This document shows, piece after piece, positions 1-10,547 of a stretch of 64,000 nucleotides of DNA; position 1 is the first letter of the stretch, and every line of letters starts with the position of its first letter. The notes under the pieces are model-generated. The model was not told where the DNA came from, did no database searches, and saw only the letters and a program-made list of their open reading frames with translations. A program made the position numbers and the translations under genes. The stretch lies in contig JAVGWX010000013.1 of the NCBI GenBank assembly GCA_036924085.1, positions 41,695,893 to 41,759,892 on the forward strand. Reading direction: 5' to 3'. Source of the DNA: Ariolimax columbianus. Its lineage: Eukaryota > Mollusca > Gastropoda > Stylommatophora > Arionidae.

Positions 1-64
1 TCCAACCCCTCTTTCTTCTCTCCACCCTCTCTCTCCCTGTCTCTGTTCTCCTATCTTTATTCCT

Positions 65-69
<5 letters not shown>

Positions 70-113
<44 letters not shown>
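70..113. repeat. (CT)n microsatellite
   Basis: Uninterrupted CT dinucleotide run inside a generally pyrimidine-rich first 330 bases. The stretch 301-600 that follows is plain sequence in which I see no gene. Confidence 0.9.
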
Positions 114-116
<3 letters not shown>

Positions 117-600
117 TGTTGTTCTCCCTTTCTCTGTTATTCCGCTCTTTCTCCCTTTCCATACTCTGTCCTTCTTCTGTCTGTCGCTTTCTCTCTCATG
201 CTCTCCCTGCTATCACTCTCCTCCACTCCGTCTCTCTCATGTTTTCCTTGTCTCTTTCATTCTCTACCTCTTAGGGTCTCTCTCACGCTCTCCCTCTCCC
301 TATCTTTCCCTCTCTTTACCTTTCCTCATCACCCGTGTCCTGTACGATATTTGTAACAATGTCCCAGTACAAAAGCACACATAGATTCTTAGCTTCAGGC
401 ATTATTCACATTTTCTATATTAATCATCGTGCTAGCGTATCGTAGTCCATTTATCTATTTATATTACCATCAGTACGCTCATACTGGAGTGTATGTCTGT
501 CCATTGTGTGGGCTTCTATCAATAGTCTGTCCTGTTTACGCTTGTCTGTGTATCTGTTGTTTGTTGTTGGTCTGAATGCATTATTTCAACATGTTCATCT

Positions 601-3215
601 TTCTCTCTCTCTCTCTCTCTAGCACACTCGTCTCCACCCTCCTCTCTCTCTCTCTCTAGCACCTTCGTTGTCTCCACCCTCCTCTCTCTCTAGCACACTC
701 GTCTCCACCCTCCTCTCTCTCTAGCACACTCGTCTCCACCCTCCTCTCTCTCTCTCTCTCTAGCACACTCGTCTCCACCCTCCTCTCTCTTTAGCACACT
801 CGTCTCCACCCTCCTCTCTCTCCAGCACACTCGTCTCCACTCTCCTCTCTCTCTAGCACACTCGTCTCCACCCTTCTCTCTCTCTCTCTAGCACACTCGT
901 CTCCACCCTCCTCTCTCTCTCTCTCTAGCACCTTCGTTGTCTCCACCCTCCTCTCTCTCTAGCACCTTCGTTGTCTCCACCCTCCTCTCTCTCTAGCACA
1001 CTCGTCTCCACCCTCCTCTCTCTCTAGCACCTTCGTTGTCTCCACCCTCCTCTCTCTCTAGCACACTCGTCTCCACCCTCCTCTCTCTCTAGCACACTCG
1101 TCTCCACTCTCCTCTCTCTCTAGCACACTCGTCTCCACCCTCCTCTCTCTCTCTCTCTAACACCCTCGTTGTCTCCACCCTCCTCTCTCTCTCTCCCTCT
1201 CACCCTCGTTGTCTCCACCCTCCTCTCTCTCTCTCTAGCACCCTCGTTGTATCCACCCTCCTCTCTCTCTCTAGCACACTCGTCTCCACCCTCCTCTCTT
1301 TCTCTCTAGCACACTCGTATCCACCCTCCTCTCTCTCTCTCTCTAGCACACTCGTCTCCACCCTCCTCTCTCTCTCTCTCTAGCACACTCGTCTCCACCC
1401 TCCTCTCTCTCTCTCTAGCACACTCGTCTCCACCCTCCTCTCTTTCTCTCTAGCACACTCGTCTCCACCCTCCTCTCTCTCTCTCTAGCACACTCGTCTC
1501 CACCCTCCTCTCTCTCTCTCCCTCTCACCCTCGTTGTCTCCACCCTCCTCTCTCTCTCCCTCTAACACCCTCGTTGTCTCCACCATCCTCTCTCTCTAGC
1601 ACACTCGTCTCCACCCTCCTCTCTCTCTCTCTCTCTAGCACACTCATCTCCACCCTCCTCTCTCTCTCCCTCTAACACCCTCGTTTTCTCCACCCTCCTC
1701 TCTCTCTCTCTCTCTAGCACACTCGTCTCCACCCTCCTCTCTCTCTCTCCCTCTAACACCCTCGTTTTCTCCACCCTCCTCTCTCTCTCACCCTCGTTGT
1801 CTCCACCCTCCTCTCTCTCTCTCTCTCTCTCTCTAGCACACTCGTTGTCTCCACCCTCCTCTCTCTCTCCCTCTCACCCTCGTTGTCTCCACCCTCCTCT
1901 CTCTCTCCCTCTAACACCCTCGTTGTCTCCACCCTCCTCTCTCTCTCCCTCTAACACCCTCGTTGCCTCCACCCTCCTCTCTCTCTAGCACACTTGTCTC
2001 CACCCTCCTCTCTCTCTCCCTCTCACCCTCGCTGTCTCCACCCTCCTCTCTCTCTCCCTCTAACACCCTCGTTGTCTCCGCCCTCCTCTCTCTCTAGCAC
2101 ACTCGTCTCCACCCTCCTCTCTCTCTCCCTCTCACCCTCGCTGTCTCCACCCTCCTCTCTCTCTCCCTCTAACACCCTCGTTGTCTCCGCCCTCCTCTCT
2201 CTCTAGCACACTCGTCTCCACCCTCCTCTCTCTCTCCCTCTAACACCCTCGTTGCCTCCACCCTCCTCTCTCTCTAGCACACTCGTCTCCACCCTCCTCT
2301 CTCTCTCCCTCTCACCCTCGCTGTCTCCACCCTCCTCTCTCTCTCCCTCTCACCCTCGCTGTCTCCACCCTCCTCTCTCTCCCTCTAACACCCTCGCTGT
2401 CTCCACCCTCCTCTCTCTCTCCCTCTAACACCCTCGTTGTCTCCACCCTCCTCTCTCTCTCCCTCTAACACCCTCGGTGTCTCCGCCCTCCTCTCTCTCT
2501 AGCACACTCGTCTCCACCCTCCTCTCTCTCTCTCTCTCTCTCACCCTCGTTGCCTCCACCCTCCTCTCTCTCTCTCCCTCTAACACCCTCTTTGTCTCCA
2601 CCCTCCTCTCTCTCTCCCTCTCACCCTCGTTGTCTCCACCCTCCTCTCTCTCTCCCTCTCACCCTCATTGCCTCCACCCTCCTCTCTCTCTCCCTCTAAC
2701 ACCCTCGTTGCCTCCACCCTCCTCTCTCTCTAGCACACTCGTCTCCACCCTCCTCTCTCTCTCTAGCACCCTCGTTGTCTCCACCCTCCTCTCTCTCTCT
2801 CTCCCTCTCACCCTCGTTGTCTCCACCCTCCTCTCTCTCTCCCTCTCACCCTCATTGCCTCCACCCTCCTCTCTCTCTCCCTCTAACACCCTCGTTGCCT
2901 CCACCCTCCTCTCTCTCTAGCACACTCGTCTCCACCCTCCTCTCTCTCTCTCTAGCACCCTCGTTGTCTCCACCCTCCTCTCTCTCTCTCGCACTCTCGT
3001 TGTCTCCACCCTCCTCTCTCTCTCTCTCTCTCTAGCACACTCGTTGCCTCCACCCTCCTCTCTCTCTAGCACACTCGTCTCCACCCTCCTCTCTCTCTAG
3101 CACACTCGTCTCCACCCTCCTCTCTCTCTCCCTCTAACACCCTCGTTGTCTCCACCCTCCCCTCTCTCTCCCTCTAACACCCTCGTTGTCTCCACCCTCC
3201 TCTCTCTCGCTCCCT
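601..3215. repeat. CT-rich minisatellite array, ~2.6 kb
   Basis: The unit is a variable (CT)n run plus a fixed part of about 22-24 bases. The fixed part occurs in three main flavours: tagcacactcgtctccacc, aacaccctcgttgtctccac and tcaccctcgttgtctccacc, each followed by ctc. The first flavour dominates before about 1500 and the others later, so variants spread locally. Nearly every base of the plus strand is a pyrimidine. Open frames of 60-150 codons on both strands here are low-complexity artefacts, not genes. Confidence 0.95.
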
Positions 3216-3764
3216 CTCTCCGTATACCACCGCCGTTTTTACCTATCTCCCGCCCCCCCCCCCTCCCCACCAAATCTCCCTCGCTTATTTCACACACTCT
3301 CTCTCCAACCTGTCTCTTTTTGTTTCTAAATCGCTCTTTTTCTCCCTCGCACTCCTCTCCATCTCCTTCTCTCTGCCCGTTCCCACCATCTCACTCTCTG
3401 CCCCTTCTCTCCATCGTGCTCTCGCATTCTTTCTTCCACCCCACCCTCTTTCTCTTTCTCTCACTCTCTCTCTCGCTCCCTCACTCTGCCAGCTAATGAC
3501 TCTCTAACGATATCTGTAACTGTTTCCAAAACAAAAGCACACATTCGCGTTCTTATCTCCCCTCAGAGAACCAGAGTCGAGGGCTTTTGGATCACTGATG
3601 CCCAACACTTTTTGTGGGCGTGGTCTCGCTGAAGTATTGTCTAGTTTAGAAGCCCCCATACACTGAGTAAATAACATTGTATGTTATCTAGATTCCACGT
3701 TACTGCACTCCGGGTACTATATATTTCTTGTCAGGTTCAGATGCAATATACTGACTTAGTCCAA
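3216..3764. other. Pyrimidine-rich then ordinary sequence, no gene seen
   Basis: The first ~280 bases stay C/T-rich with a short poly-C run. The remainder is ordinary sequence leading into the family C array. Confidence 0.5.
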
Positions 3765-4210
3765 ACTCCATGTTAAGGTCAGCGCAACATACTGACCAAG
3801 TCCAAGCCTCGTCAGGGCCAGACCCATCATACTGACCAAGTCCAAACCTCGTCAGGGCCAGACCCATCATACTGACCAAGTCCAAACCTCGTCAGGGCCA
3901 GACCCATCATACTGACCAAGTCCAAACCTCGTCAGGGCCAGACCAATCATACTGACCAAGTCCAAACCTCTTCAGGGCCAGACCCATCATACTGACCAAG
4001 TCCAAGCCTCGGCAGGGCCAGACGCAACATACTGACCAAATCACATCGTCATGTCAAGGTCAGACCCAACATACTGACCAAGTCACATCGTCATATCAAG
4101 GTCAGACGCAACATACTGACCAAATCACATCGCCATGTCAAGGTCAGACGCAACATACTGACCAAGTCACATCGTCATGTCAAGGTCAGACGCAACATAC
4201 TGACCAAGAT
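3765..4210 (+). repeat. Family C-derived tandem array (~40-bp units)
   Basis: About 11 units. The first group reads gaccaagtccaaacctcg plus tcagggccagacccatcata. The second group carries gaccaagtcacatcgtcatg plus tcaaggtcagacgcaacata. Both match the 5' part of repeat family C (gtcagggtcaggcaaaacat then actggccaag at 24270-24300), so this is a minisatellite grown from a family C copy. Two sub-blocks were homogenised separately. Confidence 0.8.
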
Positions 4211-4735
4211 ACACCCATAATGATATCTTTGTTAGAGCTAGGCACAGGCGTCCCGAAAAGATGAAAGCAAAATAAAAACAAAACAGTGGCAGAGAGTCGC
4301 GATGATAAAAAGTGGTATCGTTAATCTCCATGGAAACGATTGTGATAAAGCTGCCGTACACTGCCGTATTCCTCTCATTTGTGGCATGCCATTAATTCCA
4401 GAGCCATTTTATGTGACATTAAGTGTTGCAATAATGAGAGACAGGTAGTAACAAATAAAGGAAGGAATTACAGCATATTAGCGGCGAGCTAGCCCCATAG
4501 CACACGTGCCCCTAAAACGTGGTTCTCTGATCATAAGGGCCCACAGAGCTGGTGCGTGATTAGTCTGAGTTGATACTCAACCGAGTTTCCAGGCTACTCT
4601 ATTGTATTTTTCGATGGTTTTTCGCTCATTTGTTCCGTTAAAAAAAGTCTTACCCCATTCCTGGGGTAGTCGAGTGGGTTTAAAGGCTGAGGACTACAGG
4701 CCAGTTTACTGCATTTGTCGCAACGTCGTGTGCTG
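4211..4735. other. No gene seen
   Basis: Ordinary AT-balanced sequence. Short open frames have no recognisable similarity. Confidence 0.4.
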
Positions 4736-4739
4736 GCTA

Positions 4740-4872
4740 TTCTTTAGGCCTGTATCCATTTGGATCTGTTTTGTCTTTTCCTTTCTTTGGTACTGGTACA
4801 AGTACTGCGTCTTTCCATGCCTGGGGTACAATACCCCTTTTCCAGCTTTGGTTCAGGACTGATAGCAGTTTC
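4740..4872 (-). pseudogene. Jockey-like LINE reverse transcriptase fragment
   Basis: The minus strand reads LLSVLNQSWKRGIVPQAWKD and then AVLVPVPKKGKDKTDPNGYRP. This is the conserved start of the RT domain in jockey/CR1-type LINEs (NxSWxxGxxPxxWKxAxxxPxxKKGK...YRP). A stop follows YRPKE, and no flanking RT motifs (YADD) are present. It is a truncated scrap lying just upstream of the mariner at 4916. Confidence 0.8.
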
Positions 4873-5067
4873 CTCGTAAAGATGTATTCAATAATGCAGT
4901 ATCAATAAATTTTATTACGAAGGGCGTTCAAGTCAAACCGGGACTTCTAGTTCTACGAGAATGGGTTATAACGTGCTGGAATTACAATCATTATTTAGGG
5001 GCACTTGTGTCCTATTACTGCTAGGTCGCCCACTTGTCACGGGCCAGTCACGTGACTGATAAATAAA

Positions 5068-5451
5068 ATGGCGGACAACACTGCTAATGCTTGCATGGAA
5101 CAACGTGTTGTGATGACGTTTCTTGTGAAAGAAGACATGAAACCTGCGGAAATTTACAGAAGACTGCAATCAAAATATGGTGATGAAACATACAGTCGCA
5201 GTAAGACGTTTGAATGGTGTAAACGTTTTAGAGAAGGTCGTACATCCGTGATTGATGATTCCGGCCGTGATGGCTCTCAACCCAAAAAAGTGATGGCAAG
5301 TGTTTTCTGTGGCACATTTGGCATCATTCATGTTGATTTTCTACCCCGTGGTAGAACAGAACAGAAGATACGTATTTTGGGTGATGTACGTAACCGTCTG
5401 CGGAAAGAAACGGCCTGGTTTGATCACAAAGGGTGTCCTGCTTCTGCATGA
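5068..5451 (+). pseudogene. Mariner transposase, N-terminal part
   Basis: The frame starts MADNTANACMEQRVVMTFL and carries the paired helix-turn-helix DNA-binding region typical of mariner (MKPAEIYRRLQSKYGDETYS, then FEWCKRFREGR) in the first ~65 residues. It then jumps to VFCGTFGIIHVDFLPRGRT, which belongs much further along the protein. About 100 residues, including the first catalytic aspartate region (TGDE), are deleted. A frameshift after residue ~115 leads to a premature stop. Confidence 0.85.
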
Positions 5452-5735
5452 TGCAAGATAATGGTCGACCTCAGACGGCTCACCGCACTATGTGCCATCT
5501 GCAGCAACTCGCCTGGGGGGTATTGCCACATCCACATTACATCTCATACCTCGTGTCAAGCGATTTCCACCTGTTTGAACCCCTAAAAGAATGTCTGGGA
5601 GGTCAGCATTTCAGCACTAATGACGAAATTAAACAGGATGTCCTGGATTGGTTCAGACATACCGACAAATCTTTCTACGTTGAAGCTTTTCAAGCATTAC
5701 CTAAACGCTGGGATAAGTGTATAAACGCTGGGATG
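5433..5735 (+). pseudogene. Mariner transposase, C-terminal part
   Basis: It continues the 5068-5451 gene in another frame. MQDNGRPQTAHRT is the second catalytic block (usual HDNARPHT). SSDFHLFEPLKECLGGQHFS is the block around the third acidic residue, but the SPD aspartate appears lost through a small deletion. FQALPKRWDKCI is the usual tail. The reading frame then enters the 20-bp minisatellite instead of reaching GDYIDK directly. Confidence 0.85.
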
Positions 5736-6308
5736 TGCATAAACGAGGGGATAAGTGCATACACGCTGGGATAAGTGCATAAATGATGGGATAAGTGCAT
5801 ACACGCTGGGATAGGTGCATAAATGATGGTATAAGTGCATACACGCTGGAATAAGTGCATAAATGATGTGATAAGTGCATACACGCTGGGATAAGTGCAT
5901 ACACGATGGGATAAGTGCATACACGCTGGGATAAGTTGATACACGCTGGGATAGGTGCATACACGCTGGGATAGGTGCATAAATGATGTGATAAGTGCAT
6001 ACACGCTGGGATAAGTGCATACACGCTGGGATAGGTGCATAAATGATGTGATAAGTGCATACACGCTGGGATAAGTGCATACACGATGGGATAGGTGCAT
6101 AAAGGATGGGATAAGTGCATACACGATGGGATAGGTGCATAAATGATGGGATAAGTGCATACGCGATGGGATAGGTGCATACATGATGGGATAAGTGCAT
6201 ACACGCTGGGATAAGTGCATACACGCTGGGATAAGTGCATAAATGATGTGATAAGTGCATACACGCTGGGATAAGTGCATAAATGATGGGATAAGTGCAT
6301 ACACGTTG
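5704..6308. repeat. 20-bp minisatellite inside the mariner gene
   Basis: About 30 units of exactly 20 bp (gggataagtgcatacacgct, with an aaatgat variant). The array sits between the codons for WDKCI and those for GDYIDK, the normal end of the transposase. The unit equals the native sequence cgctgggataagtgtataaa, which is followed by a second short match (cg[ct]tg). Because 20 is not a multiple of 3 and the unit lacks minus-strand stops, all three minus frames are open for about 200 codons; these are not genes. Confidence 0.95.
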
Positions 6309-6459
6309 CAGGAGATTATATCGACAAATAAATGGCTTTTTGATTAGTTAAGTATGTTTTTCCTTGCCCAAAAGTCCCGGTTTGACTTGAACACCCCTAG
6401 CATATGTTGTATTCAAATAATGAAATTTGTTAATGAAAGGTTTTCAAACAGGGAAATTG

Positions 6460-6775
6460 AATCAAGATGCTGAGCAGTGCATGGGCTGTAGCGGCCAGCG
6501 ACCCAAAGCTGCCTAGACCCTTCTACACCTCCATGCGGTGATCATGGATAACAGGTTGCAATAGAGCAGACTGGCTAAGGAGAAGGGATCGAAGAGGGAA
6601 TGCTAACCCGGTACCCCAAAAATGGCATGCTGAAGTCGGATGTGTCAGACCGAAAGGTGCAAATATCGCAGTCAAACTGTAAACTACAACAACGCATTCC
6701 GTTCTCCGGACTACATCCTGTTACTTGCAAAGCCCCTTTTCAGGGTTTGGTAGCGGGAGATTGAGAACGAACGGC
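6460..6775 (+). mobile_element. Retroposon family A copy (A1)
   Basis: It starts at tcaagatgctgagcagtgca and ends at gattgagaacgaacgg plus an A/G-rich tail. The core tgctgaagtcggatgtg then accgaaaggtgcaaatatcg is shared with all A copies. No clear target duplication was found. Confidence 0.8.
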
Positions 6776-7320
6776 GAAAAAGAATGAAAAATAAGAAAAT
6801 ATTTAGAGCCCATAACGCTGTTGTTGATGCCCACAATAAGTAACCTTACTGTTGTGTGCCATAAAAATAGCGTTATGTAGCGGGCCGCAGAGAAGAGACC
6901 TGGTAAGCCGACAACGGCCAAATGGGAAATGACCAAATGGTTGGTATGTGCACCAGTCAGTATCCCGACCAAAAATCATTTGCAGCGCCTAAAAAAAGAG
7001 TTTGTCCCTAAGCGAGGGTCCATTGCTGTGATGAGACGAGGGTTACATGCCCCCACGCTATTAAGTAGGTCAACGTCTTTGTTAGAGTTACTTCCAGAAT
7101 GGCCCAACACTGCGTACTTTCTCACTTATTGGTTCATTTGGAACTGTGCAGGATGCTCAAAGAAAAAAGCAAATTGGGATTCTGAACACAAATTTGTAAT
7201 GGTCCTGATATATGGTTCATCGGATGCTTATATGGCTAACCGAAGGCCGCTTGTCCTCGCAGCCGAAGCGTATTGTCCAGTCAAAGTTTTATTTTTTTGA
7301 TTATAGAACAAACCTATGCC
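6776..7320. other. No recognised gene
   Basis: The longest plus-strand frame (6929-7300, 123 codons) has no motif I recognise and no supporting splice or start context. It is treated as chance. Confidence 0.4.
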
Positions 7321-7490
7321 CACACTCGTATGGTTCGCTCATCCAGTCGACCCAGCTGTAAATTGGTAATTGACGAATGAGTTGGGGAAGGTAAAAATAT
7401 CAAGGAAGGGAATTGGCCACCCCACTTCACATAGGTTGCGGCTTAGTACATGAAGAGTTACCTTCATCCCTGACGGAAATTGTTAAATGG
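7320..7490 (+). mobile_element. SINE family F copy
   Basis: It contains gacccagctgtaaattggta and then gggaattggccaccccactt followed by cacataggttgcggcttag and ttcatccctgacgg. The same order is seen in reverse at 34037-34285, where the insertion is delimited by a target-site duplication. Confidence 0.65.
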
Positions 7491-7590
7491 GGCTGACCTT
7501 TGCCGTTATTTTTCCGAAGACAGACAGCCAGGCCCCTCGACCAGCCCTCGGCTACAAACAGTAGAAGAGAAGGCGTGGCAGCTGGGGTCT

Positions 7591-7949
7591 TGGCTTGGAT
7601 TGGCTTCGTTCGTTCTCAATCTCTCGCTACCAAACCCTGAAAAGGCTTAAGTAGCTGAATGTAGTTCAGAGAACGGAATGCGCTGTGTCGTAGTTTACAG
7701 CTTGACTGCGATATTTGCACCTTTCGGTCCAACACATCCGACTCCAGCAAGCATTTTTTGAGTACCGGATTAGCATTCCCTCTTCGATCCCTTCTCCTTA
7801 GCCAGTCTACCTGCTGCAGTCTGTTATCCAGGATCATCGCTTGAAGGTGTAGAAGGGTCTTGGCAGCTCTGGTTCGCAGGCCCTGACGCTAGCAGTCAGC
7901 TATGGGTAACTGACCACTGCAGCTCATGCGCTGCTCAGCATCTTCATCC
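7591..7949 (-). mobile_element. Retroposon family A copy (A2) with TSD
   Basis: Full-length minus-strand copy. Flanks are cagctggggtct (7579-7590) and cagttggggtct (7950-7961), a 12-bp target-site duplication with one mismatch. Read on its own strand, the tail is gaacgaagccaatccaagcc, an (AAGCC)-type tail where other copies have (GAA)n. Confidence 0.85.
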
Positions 7950-7961
7950 CAGTTGGGGTCT

Positions 7962-8650
7962 GATGGATGGAGCTCTTCCTATCAGAATAATTTATGCGGA
8001 AGAAAGAACAGGATTGCTGTGCTCTACGTTTGATTAACGTAGGGGCAGATCACACTTTTCGCGACTAAGGCGCGGGGTTCAATCACCGTTGATGGCGCGC
8101 CAGTTATCCCAGCGGCAAAGTGTGACCTGTCTAATTGTTAGGATTGGAAATATGGCTGTAGTCTAGTAAAATTGAAATCCCCAACACTTCATCCCCGCCA
8201 GCAGTTTCCATTATGGGGGCTACCATTACCTGTATTTAACTATGCGTCTCGCTGAAGACAACTCAAGAGTGTTGTGCCTGCGCAGGTTATCTCATCTAAG
8301 TAATTTCCACAGAAACCACAGGAAAGTGCTTTGACACTGCGGTGATGACTCCGTGGTTTAATGATGCTAGTTCGCTACTACACAATTTTCGCCAGGGAGA
8401 GAGAGAGAGAGAGAGGAGTTGTGAACGTATGTGTAATAATAATTCTATAAGGAGAACAAGATGTTGACCGAGCCGCAGGTCCCCTCTTTCCGCGAATCTA
8501 ATTATATATACTATATATATATAAGGTAAATGTAGTCTCATGGCAGACACTGCCCTCGGGTGTGAAGTATTAGAGCCTTCATTGTACTAAGACAAAGCTT
8601 TGTGAGGTGGTTGGGTGGCTATTTTCCTTCCTTGTTGCCTATTTCTTTCC
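7962..8650. other. Intergenic, weak tRNA-SINE trace
   Basis: aaggcgcggggttcaatcac near 8067 resembles a Pol III B box in a degraded SINE head. A short (GA)n run at 8397 and a (TA)n run near 8510 are present. No gene is seen. Confidence 0.35.
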
Positions 8651-8700
8651 CTAGTCGTCAGTCAGGTACCCATTTACAGCTGGGTCGACTAGAGCTACTG
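8650..8700 (-). repeat. Family F core fragment
   Basis: tacccatttacagctgggtc is the reverse complement of the family F core motif. Only this short piece is recognisable. Confidence 0.5.
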
Positions 8701-8832
8701 GTAAAAAAGAAAATAAGTATCGTGTCCTTTGCAGAACGTCGCTTCTTACAACCGCCAACCTATTCTGCTGTTATAGGTTTCTTGGCAAGTGTGCAGTACG
8801 GTAGGTGGCCGTTACTTTCCGTACGTGGAGTA

Positions 8833-8850
8833 AGGGGGGGGGGGGGGGGG
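8833..8850. repeat. Poly-G run
   Basis: About 18 consecutive G. Similar runs occur at ~16957, 23084, 37402 and 46739, with a poly-C counterpart near 40270. Confidence 0.8.
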
Positions 8851-8869
8851 ACATTGTTTCCAAAAATGA

Positions 8870-9345
8870 AGGTACTAGTGCTTGTGGACTGCCCCACTTT
8901 GGTCTGCAGGTTGTTGTTTGCGAATGTCCACGCTGAGTAAGTTACTCTTTTTGTGCGCCCTGAAAAGGGCGTTAAGTGGCGGGTTGCAGTGGGGCAGTCC
9001 TGCAGGATAACTTCTGATGTTTGCTTGGGTGCTTCACAATCCCACGTGACGGTGTCTCTAAGACACATTCTGTGGAGGTGGGCCTTGAGTCCGCAATGTC
9101 CCGTTCTAAGCCAAGATCTTCGTCTGTCCATCTCTGCCAAGATGATCTATGCGCCCATTTTCTGGCTTCTGTTCCCTGTTCCGGTCTCTCCATTCCATCC
9201 TAACCGATCGTTTTATGAGTGTGGTTTTTTTTCGTCTTTATAGCTCTATGGAAGACGAGTCTCTGTCCGCTACTTCCGGCTTTTGCTAGCTCATCTGCCT
9301 TCTCGTTTCCAAAGATTCGACAGTGAGCCGGAATCCACTGTAGGA
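8870..9345 (-). pseudogene. LINE RNase H domain, C-terminal fragment
   Basis: On the minus strand, frames read LQWIPAHCRIFGNEKADELA (RNase H block with the last catalytic aspartate), then RTGHCGLKAHLHRMCLRDTV and APKQTSEVILQDCPT, the Cys-rich tail typical of jockey-like LINEs that carry RNase H. Frameshifts separate the pieces. The tail LQTKVGQSTSTS resumes after an ~80-bp piece of family C (8910-8990) that splits it. A sister copy lies at 31800-32480. Confidence 0.75.
8910..8990 (-). mobile_element. 5'-truncated family C piece inside a LINE
   Basis: The complement reads gcaacccgccacttaacgcc, then agggcgcacaaaaagagtaa and ggacattcgcaaacaacaac, which is the 3' end of family C (compare 24490-24565). 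It interrupts the LINE tail between LQDCPT and LQTKV. Confidence 0.7.
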
Positions 9346-9608
9346 TTAAATCTGTTTTTTGTTTGTTTTGTTGTTGTTATTTGTGTGTTTTCCACACAAC
9401 CCGATGTTATATTTTATTTCTCGCGGGAGTTTGTTTTATCTGGGTCTTGAGATAGCTCGGAGTACACTCCTGGAATCTGTTAGATTGACCGGTTTCCTTG
9501 CAGTTTTTTTTTGGTAGATAAGTATTTGAGTTGCTGCAGGCAGTCGATGAGTTCGAAGGTCATGGGGAACCTCGATGGAGATCTGCAAACACCTCTGAGA
9601 GTGTGGGC
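9346..9608. other. No gene seen
   Basis: T-rich ordinary sequence between the LINE fragment and the 34-bp array. Confidence 0.4.
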
Positions 9609-9826
9609 AGGGAATGTTCTCCCGTTGTGAAGGCTTTAGTTCACGGAATGTTTGCCCGTTGTGAAGGTTTTGGTTCACGTAATATTTGCCCGTTGTGAAG
9701 GCTTTAGTTCACGCAATGTTTGCACCGGTGTGAAGGCTTTAGTTCACGGAATGTTCGCCCGGTGTGAAGGCTTCAGTTCACGGAAAGTTCACCCGATGTG
9801 AAGGCTTCGGTTCACGGAATGTTCTA
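9609..9826. repeat. 34-bp tandem repeat, ~6 units
   Basis: The unit contains gttgtgaaggctttagttca followed by cggaatgtttgccc. Units diverge gradually, with ccggtgtgaag replacing cgttgtgaag in later copies. Confidence 0.85.
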
Positions 9827-9881
9827 GTCTATCTACTGTCCAGCTGCTGATTTCATGGATGCCTCGCTGTATATTTATATA

Positions 9882-10333
9882 TACGAGGCGTGTTCAAATT
9901 AAACCGGACCAAACTGGAACAAGTGAACATACGTGCGATGGCGTCACTTCTGACGTAAACAGCACATACCAACCGTCAAGTTTGCAAAATTATATTATTC
10001 TTCAACTTATAGTTTCCTTAACAGACCGTTGAAAACATGGCGGGTGTGATGACGAGTCCGTCCAGAGTTGATCAGCGAGCGATGATTCGTTTTCTAACAG
10101 CTGAATGATGTCGACCACTTGACATCGAACGCAGAATGCAGGGGCGGATTCCGTATCACACCCTCCATGTTATAAACGGTCTGCTGTGGAAACTATGGAG
10201 TCGGAGGATAATGACTTTTTGCAAACTTGACTGTTAGTATGTGCTGTTTACATAAGAAGGGACGTCATCATGCGCATAGCACGTATGTTCACTTGTTGCA
10301 GTTCGGTCCGGTTTAATTTGAACACGCCTCGTA
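9882..10333. mobile_element. Fold-back mariner-derived element (452 bp)
   Basis: It begins tacgaggcgtgttcaaatta and ends with the complement ttaatttgaacacgcctcgta. Flanking TA dinucleotides fit mariner target choice. The arms pair over about 190 bases, so the right end is an inverted copy of the left end rather than the normal 3' end. The left arm also keeps the transposase start (atggcgggtgtgatgacgag, then a VDQRAMIRFLTAE-like stretch), identifying the parent as a mariner. It is related to 35265-35995. Confidence 0.85.
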
Positions 10334-10547
10334 ATATAGATGTTACATGGCTGTATAGTGAAATGCGTACACAAGTGTGTAACCCTTCACACTAGCAACG
10401 TAGACTTAGATCAGTATGTATAAGTGTTTATATGTGCCATCTAGGTCCTAGTGTTTCGTTTAGTTGATTGTTTGTGTATCTGAATATGTAATTAATCCCT
10501 CCTGCAAAAAATAATAGTGCCCTAACAAGTCTTCTTCTGCATCTTCT
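10334..10547. other. No feature seen
   Basis: Unremarkable sequence between the fold-back element and family B. Confidence 0.4.

Larger units (their letters stand above)
4916..6399 (+). mobile_element. Mariner-like DNA transposon, internally deleted and with an internal minisatellite
   Basis: Inverted terminal repeats are visible. Left: gttcaagtcaaaccgggact at 4926. Right: its complement agtcccggtttgacttgaac at 6373-6392, flanked by TA-containing sequence. Removing the 20-bp array leaves about 0.9 kb against the usual ~1.3 kb, so part of the transposase gene is gone. The element carries two broken transposase pieces and ends just after a conserved GDYIDK stop codon at 6310-6330. It is non-autonomous and inactive. 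Confidence 0.9.

Noticed and set aside
5690..6304. Three overlapping ~200-codon minus-strand ORFs rich in Cys, His and Tyr
   Set aside because: They are the three frames of a 20-bp tandem repeat lacking stops; no start context or domain.
6777..6972. Second TTC8 exon or other host exon upstream of 17.4 kb
   Set aside because: No candidate with both a splice-site pair and TPR-like sequence was found on the plus strand.
6929..7300. 123-codon plus-strand ORF as a gene
   Set aside because: No similarity that I can name and no splice or start support.
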